Source of the DNA: Streptomyces sp. NTH33
GTDB lineage: Bacteria; Actinomycetota; Actinomycetes; Streptomycetales; Streptomycetaceae
DNA: 34,221 nucleotides
Reading direction: 5' to 3'
Assembly: GCF_003236365.1 (NCBI RefSeq)
Contig: NZ_POTZ01000015.1
Coordinates: forward strand, 1-34,221
Positions within the stretch are counted from its first letter, which is position 1; each line of letters opens with the position of its first letter. The position numbers were made by a program, and so were the translations under genes. The notes below the pieces were generated by a model. That model was not told the origin of the DNA and did no database searches. It saw only the letters and a program-made list of their open reading frames with translations. Of the stretch, positions 31,688-34,221 are shown piece by piece.

Positions 31688-34221
31688 GACGGCCTCGCTT
31701 TGCTCGCAACTGCTGCTGACGGCGCTTCATGAGCGCGTTCTGCTGGGCTCCCCTGGCTTTGGGGGGTGTGTCGGGCGCGGGAGACTCCCCTCCCGCGGAG
31801 AGGAAGGCCGCCTGCGTCCGGACGGAGGTGTGCTGGAACAGGTCGAGGAGTTCGATGTCGCGGCCCGCGACGGCCTGGAGGCGGTGCTGGAGCTCGACCA
31901 GGAGCAGGGAATGCCCCCCGACGTCGAAGAAGTTCTGGTCGACGCCCACCGCATCGGTCCGCAGCACCTCCCGCCATGCCTGCGCGACCTGGCGCTCGAC
32001 CTCGCCTTGGGGCGGGAGGTCGACCGGGCCGGCCCCTTCGGCGGCCGCCGGGACGGGCAGCGCGGAACGGTCGACCTTGCCGTGCGGGGTCAGCGGCAGG
32101 GCGTCCAGCACCAGGGTCGTCTGCGGGACCATGTGCGGCGACACCCGCTCCCGTACGTGCCTTTCGAGCTCCAGGGCGGAGACCGCCCGCGGCGGGGACA
32201 GCTCCGCGTACGCGACGACGCGCCGGTCCCCCGGGGTGTCCTCCCGGACGACGACCACGGCTCCGCGGACGGCTTCGTGGCTGGTGAGCGCGGCCTCGAT
32301 CTCCCCGAGGGTCACACGGAAGCCCCGTATCTTGATCTGGTCGTCGCGCCGCCCCAGGAAGGCGAGGGAGCCGTCGGCCAGACGGCGCACGATGTCACCG
32401 GTGCGGTAGAGGCGCCCCCCTTCGGGCCCACCGAGGGTGTCCGGCACGAAGGCCGCCGAGGTCAGCTCGTCCCTGCGGTGGTAGCCGCGGGCCAGGTTCG
32501 TGCCGCCGACAAGCAGCTCGCCGGCCACCCCGAAGGGCACGGGACGGCCTTCCGCGTCGACCACGTGTGCCTGGGAGTTCGGAAGGGGGACACCGATCGG
32601 CGCGGTGTCCCACTGCGCGTCCAGGTGCTCGGCGACGGCCAGGGTGAGGACGCCCACGGTCGTCTCGGTCGGGCCGTAGTGGTTGAACACCCGGCAGTGC
32701 GGCACGGAGCGCTGGAGCGCGGTCATCCACTGCCAGTCCGACGCCTCGCCCCCGATCACGAGCAGGCGGCGCGGGAGGAGGTCCGCGAAGCGGGCCGATG
32801 CCTGCAGCGCCCGCAGGTGCGAGGGGGCGATCTTCAAGCAGTCCACCGCGTGGGTCCGCATCCAGTCGGCCATCCTGGCCGCGTCCAGTGCGTGCTCGCG
32901 GGACAGCAGATGGACCTCGCCGCCCGTGGACAGCGGCGGCATCAGGGCCGTGACGCTGGAATCCACGGTGAGGGGCTGGACCATCGCCCAGCTCAGGGGC
33001 CCGTCGATGCCCAGGCGCTCGATGACCGCCCGCGTATAGCCGACCAGTTGGCGGTTCTCCACGACCACCCCCTTGGGCTTGCCGGTGGAGCCCGAGGTGT
33101 AGAGAAGGTAGGCGGCGTTCTCCGGCGCCGAGGCCGGTGTCGCGCGGTCGTGTGCCGGACGGCCTTTCAGCACGGTCCATTCCGCGTCCAGTACGACCGT
33201 CTCGTACCCCGCGGCCGTCGCGGGATCCGTGCAGATCACGACGCCGACCTGGGCGTCGGTGAGGATCGTGTCCCGGCGCTCCGCCGGATCCCGCGGATCC
33301 AGGGGTACGTAGGCACCCCCTGCCTTGAGCACGCCCAGCAGGGCCACGACCATCCGCCGGCCGCGCTCCATGCAGATGCCGACGGTGGTCTCCGGGCCGA
33401 CGCCCAGCTGTCGCAGCAGGTCGGCCTGCTGGTTCGCCAGGGCGTTCAGTTCCCGGTAGGTGAGGGTCCCGTCCTGCGACCGGACCGCGACCGCGTCGGG
33501 CGTCCTGTCTGCCTGCCTCTCGAAGAGCTGGTGGAACGTCATGTCCGGGAGGTCGGCCCGGACGCCGTTCAGCTCGGCGATCGTGCGTTCCTCCTCCTCG
33601 GTCAGGAGGCGGAGCGCGGAGACGGCACGACGGGGGTCCTCGACGGCGGCGTCCAGCAGCGTCAGGTAGTGCCGTGCCGCCCGCCGAGCGGTGGCGGGGT
33701 CGAACACGTCCTCCGCGAACAGCAGGCGCCCCGTCACCCCGTCCTCCCCCTCGACGAAGTCCAGGGCGAGATCGCCGAGCACGTGCGTGACGGGGGCGTC
33801 CGGGAACCAGGTGCGGATGCCGGGCAGTTCACCGATGCGGGGCGCCGCCCGGTAGGAGAAGCCCGGTCTGGCGAGCAGCTCCGCGGCGGGCGCCGGGGTC
33901 GACCGGGCACTCGCCGCGTCAGCCCGCACCCGGGCCACCAGCTCGTCCAGGTCCACGCCCGGGAGGACCTCGGACCGGACGGCGACCGTGGTCTCGGAGG
34001 CCGTTCCCGCGGCACCGGCCATGGGAACGGCCACGGCGAGTGCGGTCTGGCCGCTGTAGCGGTGCAGGAGGACGAGGTACACGGCGAGCAGTACATGGTG
34101 CAGCTCCGCACCCTGCCGCGCGCCGAGCGTGCGCAGCGCGGCTGCGGTCTCCCGCGGGATGCCGAACGCCACGCAGCCGGCGTCGAGGGCGCGCCGCGCG
34201 GGGCGGGGCCGGTCCAGGGGG
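31680..34221 (-). CDS. NRPS C-A-T, 5' part beyond the window (Asp-like A domain)
   Basis: The frame is open to the last base, so the N-terminus lies outside. What remains is the C-terminal half of a condensation domain (about 34221-33590, ending IAELNGVRADLP), an A domain (about 33550-32050) and a T domain with its Ser codon at 31910-31908 (GGHSL). The A domain has YTSGSTGKPKG. Pocket residues read by eye are D S T K V G H V G K, close to the aspartate code (DLTKVGHIGK) but with Ser at 236. Lys278 and His322 are kept, so an acidic side chain is likely. The last 30 residues are a basic Gln-rich tail (NALMKRRQQQLRAKRGRHD), like the tail of the PKS at 7776-12437. It probably docks to the KS of the PKS encoded next. 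No MbtH-like gene is seen in the window. Confidence 0.93.

Overview
The window is very GC-rich with strong GC bias at third codon positions, frequent GTG starts and densely packed multimodular synthase genes. This points to a Streptomyces or close actinomycete relative. Apart from about 0.7 kb of remnant DNA at the left edge, the whole window is one hybrid NRPS/PKS biosynthetic gene cluster, and it continues past the right edge.

Layout. Positions 1-764 hold a truncated insertion-sequence transposase and an unrecognised minus-strand coding remnant, probably marking the cluster boundary. A type II thioesterase (765-1505, minus) diverges from panD (1979-2494, plus). A heterodimeric ABC exporter (2845-6386) ends in a strong terminator. 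Next on the plus strand come a threonine-synthase-like PLP enzyme (6495-7661), a KS-AT-KR-ACP PKS module (7776-12437), a small cupin thiol dioxygenase (12455-13120) and a terminating NRPS A(Ser)-MT-T-TE (13239-16700). This unit converges on a minus-strand operon across two strong hairpins. Read in its own direction (right to left), that operon encodes an NRPS C-A-T (partial), a PKS KS-AT-KR-ACP, a 3-hydroxyacyl-CoA-dehydrogenase-like enzyme, a free ACP, a class II aaRS-like amino acid:carrier-protein ligase, an NRPS C-T-E without an A domain, and an NRPS C-A(beta-Ala)-T-C.

How the genes may work together (inference). The partial NRPS loads an Asp-like acidic residue. The adjoining PKS adds a reduced two-carbon unit. 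The ligase, free ACP and dehydrogenase could make an aminomalonyl-ACP extender from serine, analogous to the zwittermicin, colibactin and guadinomine routes but with an aaRS-like ligase in place of the usual serine adenylation domain. The C-T-E protein adds an in-trans-loaded residue and epimerises it. The following C-A-T-C begins with a D-L-type C domain and has a beta-alanine pocket; the cluster carries its own panD to supply beta-alanine. Its unpaired terminal C domain fits the A(Ser)-MT-T-TE protein, which has no C domain of its own. The pair would form a split last module that adds (O-methyl)serine and releases the product. The thiol dioxygenase, the threonine-synthase-like enzyme and the second PKS module have no obvious place in this scheme. 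I do not recognise the full gene combination as a known cluster. All domain and pocket assignments were made by eye.
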